Below are positions 45,599 to 55,135 of a stretch of 64,000 nt of DNA, one piece after another (within the stretch, counting starts at the first letter, position 1; the number at the start of each line of letters is the position of its first letter). The stretch covers positions 62,001 to 126,000 of the forward strand of contig JAQSYI010000004.1 in the NCBI GenBank assembly GCA_029256185.1, given 5' to 3'. Made by a program: the position numbers and the translations under genes. The stretch is from Paenibacillaceae bacterium. GTDB taxonomy: Bacteria; Bacillota; Bacilli; Paenibacillales; NBRC-103111. Under the pieces are notes generated by a model. The model was not told the origin of the DNA, did not search any database, and saw nothing but the letters and a program-made list of their open reading frames with translations.

Positions 45599-46588
45599 AT
45601 GATAAGGCGCGCATCTTTTAAAACGGCATCCCTGGCATCCATCATCCTTCTTGCGGCGGCTGTTCTGGCCGGCGGCTGCGGCAATAACTCCAAGATTCAA
45701 TTGTCAGAGGATAAGGTTAACGTAGTTGCCAGCTTCTACCCCTTGTATGACTTTGCCCTCAAGATAGGGGGAGAGCATGTCCACGCTGTGAGCGCAACTC
45801 CCTCGGGAGTAGAGCCCCATGATTGGGAGCCCAAGAGCATGGATATTTCCCAGATTCTGAAGGCCGATCTGTTCGTGTATCAAGGCGCGGGTCTGGAGGG
45901 GTGGGTGGAAGAGCTTCTGAAGAGCAAGAAACCCAACGCCAAGGTGGTTGAGGTGGAGGCGAGCGCCGGTCTGGAGCTCATCAAGGCTGAGGAAGAGCAT
46001 GAGGACGGGCACGGGGAAGAGGGCGAGCATGAGGATGAGGACGGGGAGCACGGGCACGATCATGGCGAATTCGATCCGCATGCCTGGCTGAGTCCCGCCA
46101 ATGCCAAGAAGATGGCCGAGAACATCAAGGCCGGGCTGGTAAAGGTGGATGCCGCGCATCAAGCGGACTATGAAGCCAATTACAAGAAGCTCTCCGAACA
46201 GTTGGACCAGTTGGACCGTCAATTCAAGGAGGAGTTAGGCAAGGTCAGCAAGAAGGACGTGGTTGTCTCCCACAAGGCATTCGCTTACCTGTGCCGCGAT
46301 TACGGCTTGAACCAGAAGCCTATTATGGGTCTTGCGCCCGATTCCGAGCCTACTGCACAGGATATGAAGGAAATCAATCATTTTGTCAAGGACAACAATG
46401 TGAAGTATATATTCTTCGAAGAGCTGGTCTCCGACAAGCTGGCCAAGACGCTGGCCAATGATCTGAAGATCGAGACAATGGTGCTCAATCCCTTGGAGGG
46501 ACTGACTGAACAACAGATCAAGGACGGCGACGATTATTTCTCCGTCATGAAGAGGAATTTGCAAAATCTTGTGAAAGCCTTACAATAG
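45599..46588 (+). CDS. znuA: Zinc ABC transporter substrate-binding lipoprotein (ZnuA/AdcA)
   Basis: 329 residues from the ATG at 45599, preceded by GGGAGGGG; the frame to 45455 is not used. The lipobox is LAGGC. Metal-site motifs VVASFYPLYDFALKIG, HDWEPKS, FDPHAWLSP and VSHKAFAYL are present, and a His/Asp/Glu-rich loop (about residues 130-158) before FDPH is typical of zinc-specific binding proteins. First gene of a three-gene zinc importer operon. Confidence 0.93.
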   Translation: MIRRASFKTASLASIILLAAAVLAGGCGNNSKIQLSEDKVNVVASFYPLYDFALKIGGEHVHAVSATPSGVEPHDWEPKSMDISQILKADLFVYQGAGLEGWVEELLKSKKPNAKVVEVEASAGLELIKAEEEHEDGHGEEGEHEDEDGEHGHDHGEFDPHAWLSPANAKKMAENIKAGLVKVDAAHQADYEANYKKLSEQLDQLDRQFKEELGKVSKKDVVVSHKAFAYLCRDYGLNQKPIMGLAPDSEPTAQDMKEINHFVKDNNVKYIFFEELVSDKLAKTLANDLKIETMVLNPLEGLTEQQIKDGDDYFSVMKRNLQNLVKALQ

Positions 46589-46628
46589 GAATAGCGATAT
46601 ACAAGAGAATTCCGGAGGAGAGCTACTC

Positions 46629-47411
46629 ATGAATGTGAATCAGCAGGCAGGCCATTGTCATGATCCGGTGGTGTCGCTTGAGTCTGTTGCATTCTCCTAC
46701 GAGAACAGAAACGTGATCCAAGATTTAAGCTTTCAAGTGCTGCAGCGGGATTTTGTCGGTCTGGTCGGCGCGAACGGCGCAGGCAAGACCACCCTTCTCC
46801 GCATTATTGTAGGCCTGATCAAGCCGACCCGGGGGCAAGTCCGGCTCTTCGGTCAGGCCTTCTCTTCATTTGACGGCTGGGACCGGATCGGCTATGTGCC
46901 GCAGAAGAATGCCTTTAACCCATTGTTTCCCGCCACCGTGCGGGAGGTGGTCTTATCCGGTCTTTACGGGCGCAAGAAGCTGTTCGTCCGTCTGACCAAG
47001 GAGGACTACAGAAAATGTGACGATGCTCTGGAAGTGATGGGCATTGTTGATTTGGCGGACCGGCGGATCGGCCAGCTGTCGGGAGGCCAGCAGCAGCGGG
47101 TGTTTCTGGCCCGTTCCCTGATCAACAATCCGGAATTGCTGATCTTGGATGAGCCGACAGTAGGGATCGATGCGGAAACCCAGGAAGGTTTTTTTCGCCT
47201 GATCCGTCATATGCACCAGCACCATGCCATAACCTTCCTTATGGTATCCCACGATATTGATATGCTGGAGGATTACATCGGCTCCGGTCCGGTGCAAACC
47301 TCGGGCAAGCTTAAATTTTATGTCAAGCATACCCACGATCCGGAGAATTGCGCGGAAACCAGCTTGGCGCATTCTCTGAAGGGATTCAGAGAAAAAATTG
47401 AAGTGTGGTAA
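46629..47411 (+). CDS. znuC: Zinc ABC transporter ATP-binding protein (ZnuC/AdcC)
   Basis: 260 residues with Walker A GANGAGKTT, signature LSGGQQQR, Walker B LLILDEPTVG and H-loop VSHD. The C-terminal PENCAETSLAH-type extension is usual in this family. GGAGGAG precedes the ATG, 40 bases after the binding-protein gene. Confidence 0.93.
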   Translation: MNVNQQAGHCHDPVVSLESVAFSYENRNVIQDLSFQVLQRDFVGLVGANGAGKTTLLRIIVGLIKPTRGQVRLFGQAFSSFDGWDRIGYVPQKNAFNPLFPATVREVVLSGLYGRKKLFVRLTKEDYRKCDDALEVMGIVDLADRRIGQLSGGQQQRVFLARSLINNPELLILDEPTVGIDAETQEGFFRLIRHMHQHHAITFLMVSHDIDMLEDYIGSGPVQTSGKLKFYVKHTHDPENCAETSLAHSLKGFREKIEVW

Positions 47412-47418
47412 GGAGCTA

Positions 47419-48231
47419 ATGAAAGTGGATATTTTTGCCGAGCTTTTTTTTCAGCGTGCCCTGGCAGGAGGAGTGTTAATCGGTATTACCGCCCCGCTCC
47501 TGGGCATTTTTCTTGTTTTGCGCCGCCTGTCCATGATTGGGGACACCTTGTCCCATGTGTCCATCGCAGGTGTTGCCCTTGGCTTTCTTATTGGCGTATA
47601 TCCGATCCTGATGGGTCTGATCTTTTCACTGCTGGCCTGCTTTGCCATTGAGAAGCTGCGCCGGACCTACAAGACCTACGCGGAACTTTCCATTGCCATT
47701 ATTATGTCCGGAGGAGTAGCCCTTGCGGCGTTCCTGTTCACCATGGGCAAAAATTTTAACCTCAATGTAACAAGCTATATGTTCGGCAGCATTCTTACCC
47801 TGGACCGGATGGACCTGTGGATGGTGCTTGGGGTGACCGTTGTTGTGGTGATTTTCATGATGGTCAACCACAAGGAAGTGTTCCTGCTGGCCTTCGATGA
47901 GGATGCAGCGGGTGTAAGCGGGTTACCTGTACGATTGTACAACATGCTCATTACTATGCTGACGGCGCTGGTGATCAGTGTCGCCATCAAGATTGTGGGA
48001 GCGCTTCTGGTATCCGCCCTTCTGACCATTCCTGTTGCGAGCAGTCTGTTGGTGGCCCGGAGCTTCCGCAACGCCGTATGGATATCCGTTATCTATTCGG
48101 AAATCGGCGTGGTGGGCGGACTGGTTCTGGCAGGGTTGTGGAACTACGCTCCAGGCGCTTCCATCGTTTTGCTGTTGATTGTGATGCTGGCAGGCACCCT
48201 GCTTGTCCGCAAGGGACTGAAGATCGTCTGA
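47419..48231 (+). CDS. znuB: Zinc ABC transporter permease (ZnuB/AdcB)
   Basis: 270 residues from the ATG at 47419 (a TTG at 47398 is in frame, inside znuC). About eight spans, with the ABC-3 permease segments RRLSMIGDTLSHVSIAGVAL and ITMLTALVISVAIKIVGALL. Imports zinc with the two upstream products. AAGGAG lies close to the start. Confidence 0.92.
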   Translation: MKVDIFAELFFQRALAGGVLIGITAPLLGIFLVLRRLSMIGDTLSHVSIAGVALGFLIGVYPILMGLIFSLLACFAIEKLRRTYKTYAELSIAIIMSGGVALAAFLFTMGKNFNLNVTSYMFGSILTLDRMDLWMVLGVTVVVVIFMMVNHKEVFLLAFDEDAAGVSGLPVRLYNMLITMLTALVISVAIKIVGALLVSALLTIPVASSLLVARSFRNAVWISVIYSEIGVVGGLVLAGLWNYAPGASIVLLLIVMLAGTLLVRKGLKIV

Positions 48232-48270
48232 CACGGTTGGCTCACTTAAACGGACTAAGGGGGATGGAAT

Positions 48271-48984
48271 ATGAGGGATGTAACGGTGTGGATGGCTTTT
48301 CTGGCAGGGATGGCTTCTTTTATCTCCCCGTGCTGTCTGCCGCTGTACCCTTCCTACTTGTCTTATATGACCGGAATATCGGTGAGCGAACTGAAGTCCG
48401 GCTCCGACAACGGACGGGCCCGCATCCGGACGGTGCTGCACTCCGTCTGTTTTTCATTCGGCTTCTCCGTGGTATTCTTCACTCTGGGCTGGGGAGCGGG
48501 GCAGCTGTCGGATCTGTTTATCGATTATAAGGATTTGATCCGCCAGTTGGCGGCTATTCTGATCCTCTTGATGGGACTGTTCATGCTGGGCGTCTTCCAG
48601 CCGCAGTTTCTGATGAAAGAACGCAAGTGGCGCGTATCGGCGAAGCCGGCGGGTTATGCAGGCTCGTTCCTGATCGGCGTCGGCTTCGCGGCAGGCTGGT
48701 CCCCCTGCGTGGGACCCATTCTGTCTGCCATCCTTGCGTTGTCGCTGGCAAGGAACGGGGAATGGCTTTCCTTGATTTCCGCCTATTCGCTGGGCTTTGC
48801 CATCCCCTTCATTATCCTTGCCTTGTTCATCGGCTCCACCCGTGCCATTCTCCGCTATTCAGGATTCTTGATGAAAGCCGGAGGAGGAATGATGGTGCTC
48901 ATCGCCGTTCTGCTCTATACCGACAGGATGACCAGGATTACCATCTGGTTCAACCGGCATACTCCCGACTGGCTTCAATTTTGA
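48271..48984 (+). CDS. ccdA: Cytochrome c biogenesis protein CcdA
   Basis: 237 residues, six spans, with the redox-active cysteines in SPCCLPLYPSYLSYMTG and AAGWSPCVGPILS. It carries electrons across the membrane to extracytoplasmic thiol-disulfide proteins for cytochrome c maturation and sporulation. It begins 39 bases after znuB and may be co-transcribed. Confidence 0.93.
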   Translation: MRDVTVWMAFLAGMASFISPCCLPLYPSYLSYMTGISVSELKSGSDNGRARIRTVLHSVCFSFGFSVVFFTLGWGAGQLSDLFIDYKDLIRQLAAILILLMGLFMLGVFQPQFLMKERKWRVSAKPAGYAGSFLIGVGFAAGWSPCVGPILSAILALSLARNGEWLSLISAYSLGFAIPFIILALFIGSTRAILRYSGFLMKAGGGMMVLIAVLLYTDRMTRITIWFNRHTPDWLQF

Positions 48985-48993
48985 ACCGTGCAA

Positions 48994-50055
48994 TCAGGTG
49001 AAATAATCAATGGTGGATGACGGGAAATGCTCGAAGATCCGCTCGGTGATGAATTCCCGGAGTGCGGCTGCCTGCTCGTCCTGGTAGACATATTTCCCCT
49101 GCCCCCAGCGGCCCCATTTGTATTTGCGCTTCGCTTCGTCCATCTCCAGCTTCGTCTTCGGATAGCGTTCCAGAATGACCCGTTTGGCGGTTTTGGTGAA
49201 CCGGTGCTGGATCAGCTCGAAGGTCATGGTTTTTTCCGCCTCGGGGGGAACAGTAGCCTTCAGCTTCTCCAACAGCCGTGAATAGCCTTCTTCCCAGCCT
49301 TCGAACCAGATGATCGGGGCAATCAGGAAGCCAAGAGGATAGCCCGCTTTGGCTACCTTGCCGGCAGCTTCAATCCGGTCGTTGAAGCCGGATGTGTTGG
49401 GCTCGAAATGTTTGATGACATAATCCGCATTCACACTGAACCGGATTCGCGTATGCCCGTTGTGCTCCACGCCAAGCAGAGGCTCCACATGATGGAATTT
49501 GGTGACAAACCGGAGACGGCCCAGCGGCTGGCGGGCCATAAAGGTGATCAGCTCTTGCAGGGAACCGCTGATATGCTCCAGTGATACAGGGTCCGAAGTG
49601 CAAGCCGCTTCGAAACGGGTAATCTCGGGAGCGCGCTCCTCCATATAAGCTGCCGCGGCTTCCATAATATCATCCGTGTTCACATAGATCCGGATATAGG
49701 GCTTCGCGCCAAGTGTTGTTTGGAGATAGCAATAATGGCAGTGGGCCATGCAGCCGGTAGCGATGGGAATGGCATATTCCGCCGAAGGCATGGATTGGTC
49801 GAACTTTAGGGTTTTGCGGATGCCCACCACCAGCGTCCGTTTGGCAATCTTGTACTTCTCCAGTTCGGATTCTCCCGGAAGGCCTGTGATGCGGTTATGG
49901 GAAGAAGTCATCCGGACGGGCAATCCTGCCGCTTCCGCCCACTTCATGATTTTCTGGCCTTTGGGATAGTTAAGGGCATCCGGCTCAAAATACACAAGCT
50001 CCGGCACAAACGCCGTAAGCTCTGTATTGGGCCGGCTCAGCAATTCGGTAGCCAT
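48994..50055 (-). CDS. splB: Spore photoproduct lyase
   Basis: 353 residues. The ATG at 50055 is chosen because AAGGAGG lies eleven bases upstream; the frame reaches 50100 without a ribosome site. The radical-SAM motif is [11 protein letters not shown] (C-x3-C-x2-C), as in Spl[14 protein letters not shown] matches the family N-terminus. It repairs spore photoproduct thymine dimers during germination. No splA adjoins. Confidence 0.93.
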   Translation of the reverse strand: MATELLSRPNTELTAFVPELVYFEPDALNYPKGQKIMKWAEAAGLPVRMTSSHNRITGLPGESELEKYKIAKRTLVVGIRKTLKFDQSMPSAEYAIPIATGCMAHCHYCYLQTTLGAKPYIRIYVNTDDIMEAAAAYMEERAPEITRFEAACTSDPVSLEHISGSLQELITFMARQPLGRLRFVTKFHHVEPLLGVEHNGHTRIRFSVNADYVIKHFEPNTSGFNDRIEAAGKVAKAGYPLGFLIAPIIWFEGWEEGYSRLLEKLKATVPPEAEKTMTFELIQHRFTKTAKRVILERYPKTKLEMDEAKRKYKWGRWGQGKYVYQDEQAAALREFITERIFEHFPSSTIDYFT

Positions 50056-50176
50056 ACAGGCGACAGCCTCCTTCGATGAGCTGTAATCAGCTGCAATCAT
50101 GCTTATTGTGTGTCTTGCTGCGGGACCGGAATCATGGGAAATTCACCTTGCCCAAAGATTCTTTTTTTCTTAAGAC

Positions 50177-50206
50177 TTGCCTTTGGCCGGGAAAATCAGG
50201 TATCAT
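50177..50206 (+). promoter_or_regulatory. Candidate mntR promoter
   Basis: TTGCCT (50177-50182), 18-base spacer, TATCAT (50201-50206), about 55 bases before the GTG start. Confidence 0.4.
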
Positions 50207-50261
50207 ACAAAGGTGTCCGAACAGACATCGCCTGTTAGTTGGAGTGAGGGAGGAAACCCGT

Positions 50262-50696
50262 GTGGCGGCAACACCAAGCATGGAGGATTATCTGGAAAGA
50301 ATATACAAGCTTATTGACGAGAAGGGGTACGCGCGAGTTTCCGATATTGCTGAAGGGTTGGAAGTGCATCCCTCTTCAGTGACCAAGATGATTCAGAAGC
50401 TGGACAAGGACAACTATCTCGTCTACGAAAAGTACCGCGGTTTGATCTTGACCTCGAAGGGCAAGAAGCTGGGCAAGCGTCTGGTGGACCGCCACAAGCT
50501 TCTTGAGGAGTTCCTGCAATTAATCGGAGTGCAGGAGCAGAATATTTACAAGGATGTGGAAGGAATCGAGCATCATCTAAGCGCGGATTCCATCTCCTGC
50601 ATCGGCACGCTGCTGGAATATTTCTCGAGAGAGCCGTCCCGGCTGGATCATCTCCGCAATCTGCGCTCCGAGCTGGAGAACGACGATCCCGCATAA
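50262..50696 (+). CDS. mntR: Manganese-responsive transcriptional regulator MntR
   Basis: 144 residues from the GTG at 50262, behind AGGGAGG; this gives [15 protein letters not shown], aligned with B. subtilis MntR. The winged helix ([20 protein letters not shown]) is intact. Metal ligands equivalent to Asp8, Glu11, His77, Glu99, Glu102 and His103 are all present ([21 protein letters not shown]). It represses manganese uptake genes when manganese is plentiful. No transporter adjoins. Confidence 0.95.
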   Translation: MAATPSMEDYLERIYKLIDEKGYARVSDIAEGLEVHPSSVTKMIQKLDKDNYLVYEKYRGLILTSKGKKLGKRLVDRHKLLEEFLQLIGVQEQNIYKDVEGIEHHLSADSISCIGTLLEYFSREPSRLDHLRNLRSELENDDPA

Positions 50697-50849
50697 CCGT
50701 TAGCCTGCACCCGAAGACAAAGCTCCACATTGTGGGGCTATTTGGCATATCTTCCCGAAAGGACCGCCATAGAAGCTTGTTCTACGTCTGTGACAGCCCC
50801 CTATCCTCATATACATGCAAGGGAGGACACCTTGCACGGGAAGAAGGGG

Positions 50850-51827
50850 ATGGGGATGAAGATAAATGCGGTATTTGAGGGCGGGGGAGTAAAAGCAGTC
50901 GGTTTGGCCGGGGCTGTAGCGGAAACGGAAAAGCGGGGGTTCAAGTTCTACCATATGGCAGGAACATCGTCCGGCTCGATTATCGCAGCTATGCTCGCAG
51001 CAGGCTATACCGGCGAACAGCTTAGATCCATTATTGAAGCGACGCCCTTCTCTTCCTTTCTCAAGAAAACCTGGATTCACCGGATGCAGTGGGTAGGACC
51101 TGCGATCCGGGTGTTTGTGAAGAAGGGGCTGTACTCCGGGGAGGCGCTGGAGCAATGGGTCCAGCAGATACTTGCGGCCAGGGGAGTGCGTACATTCGGA
51201 GACTTGGCCCCCAACCAATTGAGGATTATCGCTTCGGATATCAGCCAGGGCAAGCTGATGGTGCTTCCGGATGACATTGCCCAGTACGGGATGGATCCCA
51301 AGAAGTTTTCCGTTGCCCGGGCGATCCGCATGAGCACCAGCATCCCTTATTTTTTCGATCCGGTGATGTTGTGCAAGCAGAAGCCGGGCATACTGAAAGG
51401 TGAAGCATTCCGCAAGCAGTTTGTATATGTGGTAGACGGAGGGATACTGAGCAATTTCCCCCTATGGATCTTCGATAAGGAGAAGGAGAAGGCGGATGAG
51501 AAGGGAATTCCGGTTATCGGATACCAACTCGTAGGTCGGACAGACAAGGAGCCCAAGCACATATCCGGCCCGATCAGCATGTTTCAAGCCTTGTTCAGTA
51601 CGATGATGGATGCCCATGACGAGCGTTATATTGAAGAATTCAACCAGTACCGCACCGTGAAAATTCCTACAGTCGGCGTTCAGGCAACCCAATTCAATCT
51701 TTCGCCGGAAAAAAGTGAAGAGCTTTACCAATCGGGGGTCAGGTCGGCGGCCAAATATTTCGATCAGTGGTCCATCTCTACATACCAGAAAAATTGCGAT
51801 AAGTACCCGCCCAAGCTGTTGATTTAA
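50850..51827 (+). CDS. yqhO: Patatin-like phospholipase family protein (YqhO)
   Basis: 325 residues from the ATG at 50850 (50856 and TTG 50832 are alternatives). FEGGGVKAVGLAG is the oxyanion loop, GTSSGS the Ser nucleophile (G-x-S-x-G), VDGGI the catalytic Asp. A lipid acyl hydrolase by family; substrate unknown. Position after mntR matches B. subtilis yqhO. Confidence 0.92.
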   Translation: MGMKINAVFEGGGVKAVGLAGAVAETEKRGFKFYHMAGTSSGSIIAAMLAAGYTGEQLRSIIEATPFSSFLKKTWIHRMQWVGPAIRVFVKKGLYSGEALEQWVQQILAARGVRTFGDLAPNQLRIIASDISQGKLMVLPDDIAQYGMDPKKFSVARAIRMSTSIPYFFDPVMLCKQKPGILKGEAFRKQFVYVVDGGILSNFPLWIFDKEKEKADEKGIPVIGYQLVGRTDKEPKHISGPISMFQALFSTMMDAHDERYIEEFNQYRTVKIPTVGVQATQFNLSPEKSEELYQSGVRSAAKYFDQWSISTYQKNCDKYPPKLLI

Positions 51828-51845
51828 CAGTTCAACAGACAGCCG

Positions 51846-52325
51846 CTATTGCCGCGGGAAAAAGCGGTTGGCCGCCCAGACACCTATCCCCAGTCCCAGG
51901 AAGAGCAGAATCGCTCCCGCAAAGACAGGTCCGATCTTCTCCAGCCCCAAAAACGGCTTGGCGCCTGAGCTGACGATTACGATTACGGTTCCCACAAAGC
52001 AGGTGAAGAAGAACGGGATAAACACATATCTGGAATAAACTCGCCCAGTCTGGCAGCAGCAGTCGTGATAGGCATCGAAGATGGCGAACACATACATGCA
52101 AGGATAGAACAGCAGCCATTCGAAATCGATCGACTGCTGGGACTGATGGACATCGAACAGCCAGGAGTGGAAAATGGCCACATTCAAATGGGAATTCAGA
52201 TTGATCAAGAATTCCAAGATGATGAAAACGATAGCTTTGACATACTTCCCATTATATATTTGTCCGAAGCCGGGAATGGCGACAGACCATAAAGCAGCGG
52301 CCAACGGACTGCGCGGAATTTTCAT
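51846..52325 (-). CDS. Multi-span membrane protein, TM2/DUF-like
   Basis: 159 residues from the ATG at 52325. ALWSVAIPGFGQIYNGKYVKA resembles the Gly-Gln-x-Tyr motif of TM2-like proteins, followed by about three more spans. It interrupts the yqhO-yqhP order found in B. subtilis. Function unknown. Confidence 0.7.
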   Translation of the reverse strand: MKIPRSPLAAALWSVAIPGFGQIYNGKYVKAIVFIILEFLINLNSHLNVAIFHSWLFDVHQSQQSIDFEWLLFYPCMYVFAIFDAYHDCCCQTGRVYSRYVFIPFFFTCFVGTVIVIVSSGAKPFLGLEKIGPVFAGAILLFLGLGIGVWAANRFFPRQ

Positions 52326-52395
52326 AGTACACCCTGCCCCTTCTTTCATAAATAGAGGTTCAGAATACAGTATTCCCATAATCCATGGATAAATA

Positions 52396-52456
52396 TGTAA
52401 AAACAAAGAAAAAAGCCTTCTTTTCTGCAAAGAGGGCTTTTTTCTTTGTTTTTACA
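52396..52456. terminator. 22-base perfect hairpin, bidirectional terminator
   Basis: Arms 52396-52417 and 52435-52456 are perfect complements (GTAAAAACAAAGAAAAAAGC and partner), giving A and T runs on both strands. It separates the membrane protein gene from the yqhP-like gene. Confidence 0.75.
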
Positions 52457-52559
52457 GGTGCAAGCATAGATGATTGTTCGACTTCCGGACAAATGCACGG
52501 CATCAAAAGAGGCTGCCACAGGCCATTTATCCTCAGTGTCAAGCCGGCAAAGGTTCCGC

Positions 52560-52868
52560 TCAATGATACCGCGGAGGTTCTTCCTCGGAATCCGGCTTGT
52601 TGCCATAGATTACCCGGAAGCTGCTTTTGCGGCGTTCCTTGTCCTGCCGTCTCTGCTGCCCGGGAGAAGGTTTCCTGTTGGTCACATGAACCTTGCCTTG
52701 TCTGCGCAGATGGCTTGGCGGAAATTTGTACAGCAGGAAAATGACACCGAATACCAAAAGCGGAATAAGCAACGGACCGGGATTATGGAGAAAGCTGGCG
52801 ACGATCCCGATAACCAGCAATCCATAGACAATGTAATCGGGTGTTGACAAACGTCTGTACATACTCAT
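52560..52868 (-). CDS. yqhP: YqhP/SA1362-like small membrane protein
   Basis: 102 residues: two hydrophobic spans (YIVYGLLVIGIVASFL, LLIPLLVFGVIFLLYKF) then a basic, Arg/Lys-rich tail. Assigned by position beside yqhQ and by topology; sequence similarity is by eye only. AGGAGGGG lies four bases before the ATG. Function unknown. Confidence 0.65.
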   Translation of the reverse strand: MSMYRRLSTPDYIVYGLLVIGIVASFLHNPGPLLIPLLVFGVIFLLYKFPPSHLRRQGKVHVTNRKPSPGQQRRQDKERRKSSFRVIYGNKPDSEEEPPRYH

Positions 52869-52887
52869 CTCACCCCTCCTAAATTAT

Positions 52888-52986
52888 CCCGCCAAAGTGA
52901 AGCGAGCCTTCGAAGCTTAATCCGGATACTTTGGCGGGGACCCAAGTGATGGAAGCCCGCCAAAGTGAAGCGAGCCTTCGAAGCTT
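52888..52986. repeat. 31-base direct repeat with an inverted partner between yqhQ and yqhP
   Basis: CCCGCCAAAGTGAAGCGAGC-led 31-base blocks at 52888-52918 and 52956-52986 are identical (period 68). CTTTGGCGGG at 52929-52938 is the reverse complement of their start, so a hairpin can form. Confidence 0.8.
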
Positions 52987-52987
52987 G

Positions 52988-53923
52988 TCAGTTGGAAGCT
53001 TGCTGATCTCGCATGTCAAGCTCGCGGACCCGGTTGAACGAAGCGATGGACACCTCTACCTGGGAATCATCCGGCTCTTTGGTTGTGAGCTTCTGCAGCC
53101 ATAAGCCCGGATAGCCAAGAAACCGCAGCACAGGAGTATCACGCAGGGAATTGGTGAAGCGCAGCGCCTCGTATGACACCATAATGACAACAGGAAGCAG
53201 AATAATCCGCTGAAGAATCCGGTCCCACAGTCCTTCATGAGGAACGAAGGAATAGATGACGACCCCGATTATGACAGTGAAGACGATAAAACTGCTGCCG
53301 CAGCGGTAGTGCAGGGTGTTGAACTTCTGCACATTGGCAACGGTCAGTTCCATGCCGGCTTCATATGCGCTGATAACCTTGTGCTCGGCCCCGTGGTACT
53401 GGAACAGCCGCTTGATGATGGGCGTCAAGGAAATGATATAGATGTATACGAGGAGGAGTACAATCTTTATGACACCTTCAAGCAGATTGTGCAGAATCCG
53501 GCCGCCAAATAAATCGCGGAAGATCAGTTCTTCCAATGCAGCCGGCACCAGTGTAAAAATCAGCTTGCCGAAGATAAAGGACAGCACGCCTACTACGGCT
53601 ACACCCAGAATCAGCCCTACTTTGTCAAACAAGCTTTCCTTCTTCTCCTGCGGCTCGCCTTCCTCCTCGGCAAATACTTCGGCGGAGAAATTGAGATGGC
53701 GGGAGCCCTTGGCGCTGGAATTGATGATCCCCACAAGGCCGCGGATAAGCGGAATCTTGGCGAGCGTCTGGACCCAGGGAATATCCTTGCGCGGCACCTC
53801 GAAGAAGCTTATTTCATTGTTCTTGCGTCTGACGGCGGTCACATGGGCGGTTTTCCCCGCAAACATAACCCCTTCAATAACTGCTTGTCCACCATAGATG
53901 TTTTGGCTTTGCGACAATTCCAT
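52988..53923 (-). CDS. yqhQ: DUF1385 family membrane protein YqhQ
   Basis: 311 residues from the ATG at 53923 (GAAGGTG upstream; longer frame to 53995 rejected). YGGQAVIEGVMFAGK and FQYHGAEHKVISAYE are diagnostic of DUF1385; about five spans. Conserved in Bacilli and many other bacteria; no established biochemical role. Transcribed with yqhP. Confidence 0.92.
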   Translation of the reverse strand: MELSQSQNIYGGQAVIEGVMFAGKTAHVTAVRRKNNEISFFEVPRKDIPWVQTLAKIPLIRGLVGIINSSAKGSRHLNFSAEVFAEEEGEPQEKKESLFDKVGLILGVAVVGVLSFIFGKLIFTLVPAALEELIFRDLFGGRILHNLLEGVIKIVLLLVYIYIISLTPIIKRLFQYHGAEHKVISAYEAGMELTVANVQKFNTLHYRCGSSFIVFTVIIGVVIYSFVPHEGLWDRILQRIILLPVVIMVSYEALRFTNSLRDTPVLRFLGYPGLWLQKLTTKEPDDSQVEVSIASFNRVRELDMRDQQASN

Positions 53924-54064
53924 TTCACCTTCTTTATCACAATTAAAAAACGGTCTTCTTCTTTTATTGTAGCGGATTGCAGGAACGAATGCCACTTTGA
54001 TTTAACTCCGGCAGCTTAGCGCATACTATTCCCAAAAACTCCATTGAAAAGAGGAAGCTGACAG

Positions 54065-54589
54065 ATGAAGCTGCATGCCAAATACCGGAATAAAAAGCAG
54101 GGGCATAAAACAACCAACCCGATTATCTTTTCGGTTTACATCGGTTATTTTGCCGGAATTTTATGGGGCGGGGTCAAGCTGCTCGAATTTGCCATGAAGT
54201 TCACTGAAGTTGTGCCAGGTTTTTTGCTGGAACCCTTCTTCCGGCATTCCTTTCTTATCGCCTGGCAGGGGCTGGCGCTGGGTTATGCCAGCTTTGTGGG
54301 CTTATCAGTCCTTGCCGCGGCCATCTACGGCATGTTCTTGCGCAAGCTGAAGGGACCTTGGCCGGGGATCGGCTACGGGTTGGCCTGGTGGTGCGTCTTG
54401 TATCTGCTGGTCGGGCCCTTGACAGAGATGGTGCCGGCTATCACCCAGCTTGACCTGAACTCTTTTGTGACCGATCTCTGCTTGTTCATGGTCTGGGGGC
54501 TGTTCATCGGCTTCTCGATCGCCATGGAGTTTACCGAAGAGCGTATCCGCGAGCCTGGCGGGCGTGCGAAGACTCCTGCGCTGAAATAA
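54065..54589 (+). CDS. yqhR: YqhR family membrane protein
   Basis: 174 residues with four spans (PIIFSVYIGYFAGILWGGVK, ASFVGLSVLAAAIYGMFL, YGLAWWCVLYLLVGPL, LCLFMVWGLFIGFSI). Position between yqhQ and aroQ matches B. subtilis yqhR. Function unknown. Confidence 0.85.
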   Translation: MKLHAKYRNKKQGHKTTNPIIFSVYIGYFAGILWGGVKLLEFAMKFTEVVPGFLLEPFFRHSFLIAWQGLALGYASFVGLSVLAAAIYGMFLRKLKGPWPGIGYGLAWWCVLYLLVGPLTEMVPAITQLDLNSFVTDLCLFMVWGLFIGFSIAMEFTEERIREPGGRAKTPALK

Positions 54590-54631
54590 CAGTCTCTTCT
54601 TCAAGAAACATTCCTCAATCCCGAGGGAATA

Positions 54632-54640
54632 TGGTAAAAT
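54632..54640 (+). promoter_or_regulatory. Extended -10 upstream of aroQ
   Basis: TGGTAAAAT at 54632-54640, about 45 bases before the aroQ ATG. No good -35. Confidence 0.35.
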
Positions 54641-54685
54641 GTAGCCGTTCGCAAATCCTCTGCAGAGAAGCCAGGTGACAGAATC

Positions 54686-55129
54686 ATGAAGCAAATTCTT
54701 GTTATGAACGGTCCCAATCTGAATATGTTGGGAATTCGTGAGCCGGGCGTGTACGGCACCCTTTCGCTGGAGGCGATTAATGCGGGGCTGGAAGCCGCTG
54801 CCGGAGCATGGGGGATATCGCTTGAATTCTTCCAGTCCAATCATGAGGGGGCGCTGATCGACAAGATCCATGAGGCATATGGAGTGAAGGACGGCATTGT
54901 CATTAATCCCGGGGCGTTCACCCATTACAGCTATGCCATCCGGGATGCGTTATCCGGGATATCGCTGCCGGTGATAGAGGTCCATCTGTCCAATATTCAT
55001 AAGCGCGAGCCGTTCCGGCACACCTCGGTGCTGGCCCCGGTATGCATCGGCCAGATCGCGGGCTTCGGCGCGTACACCTATGAGCTGGGACTTGCGGCAA
55101 TGGCTCATTATCTTAAGGAAAACGGGTGA
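54686..55129 (+). CDS. aroQ: Type II 3-dehydroquinate dehydratase
   Basis: 147 residues: [18 protein letters not shown] (with the active-site Tyr loop), [28 protein letters not shown] and [16 protein letters not shown] cover all catalytic regions. It removes water from 3-dehydroquinate in the shikimate pathway. First gene of an operon with yqhT and efp. Confidence 0.96.
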   Translation: MKQILVMNGPNLNMLGIREPGVYGTLSLEAINAGLEAAAGAWGISLEFFQSNHEGALIDKIHEAYGVKDGIVINPGAFTHYSYAIRDALSGISLPVIEVHLSNIHKREPFRHTSVLAPVCIGQIAGFGAYTYELGLAAMAHYLKENG

Positions 55130-55135
55130 GGGTAC

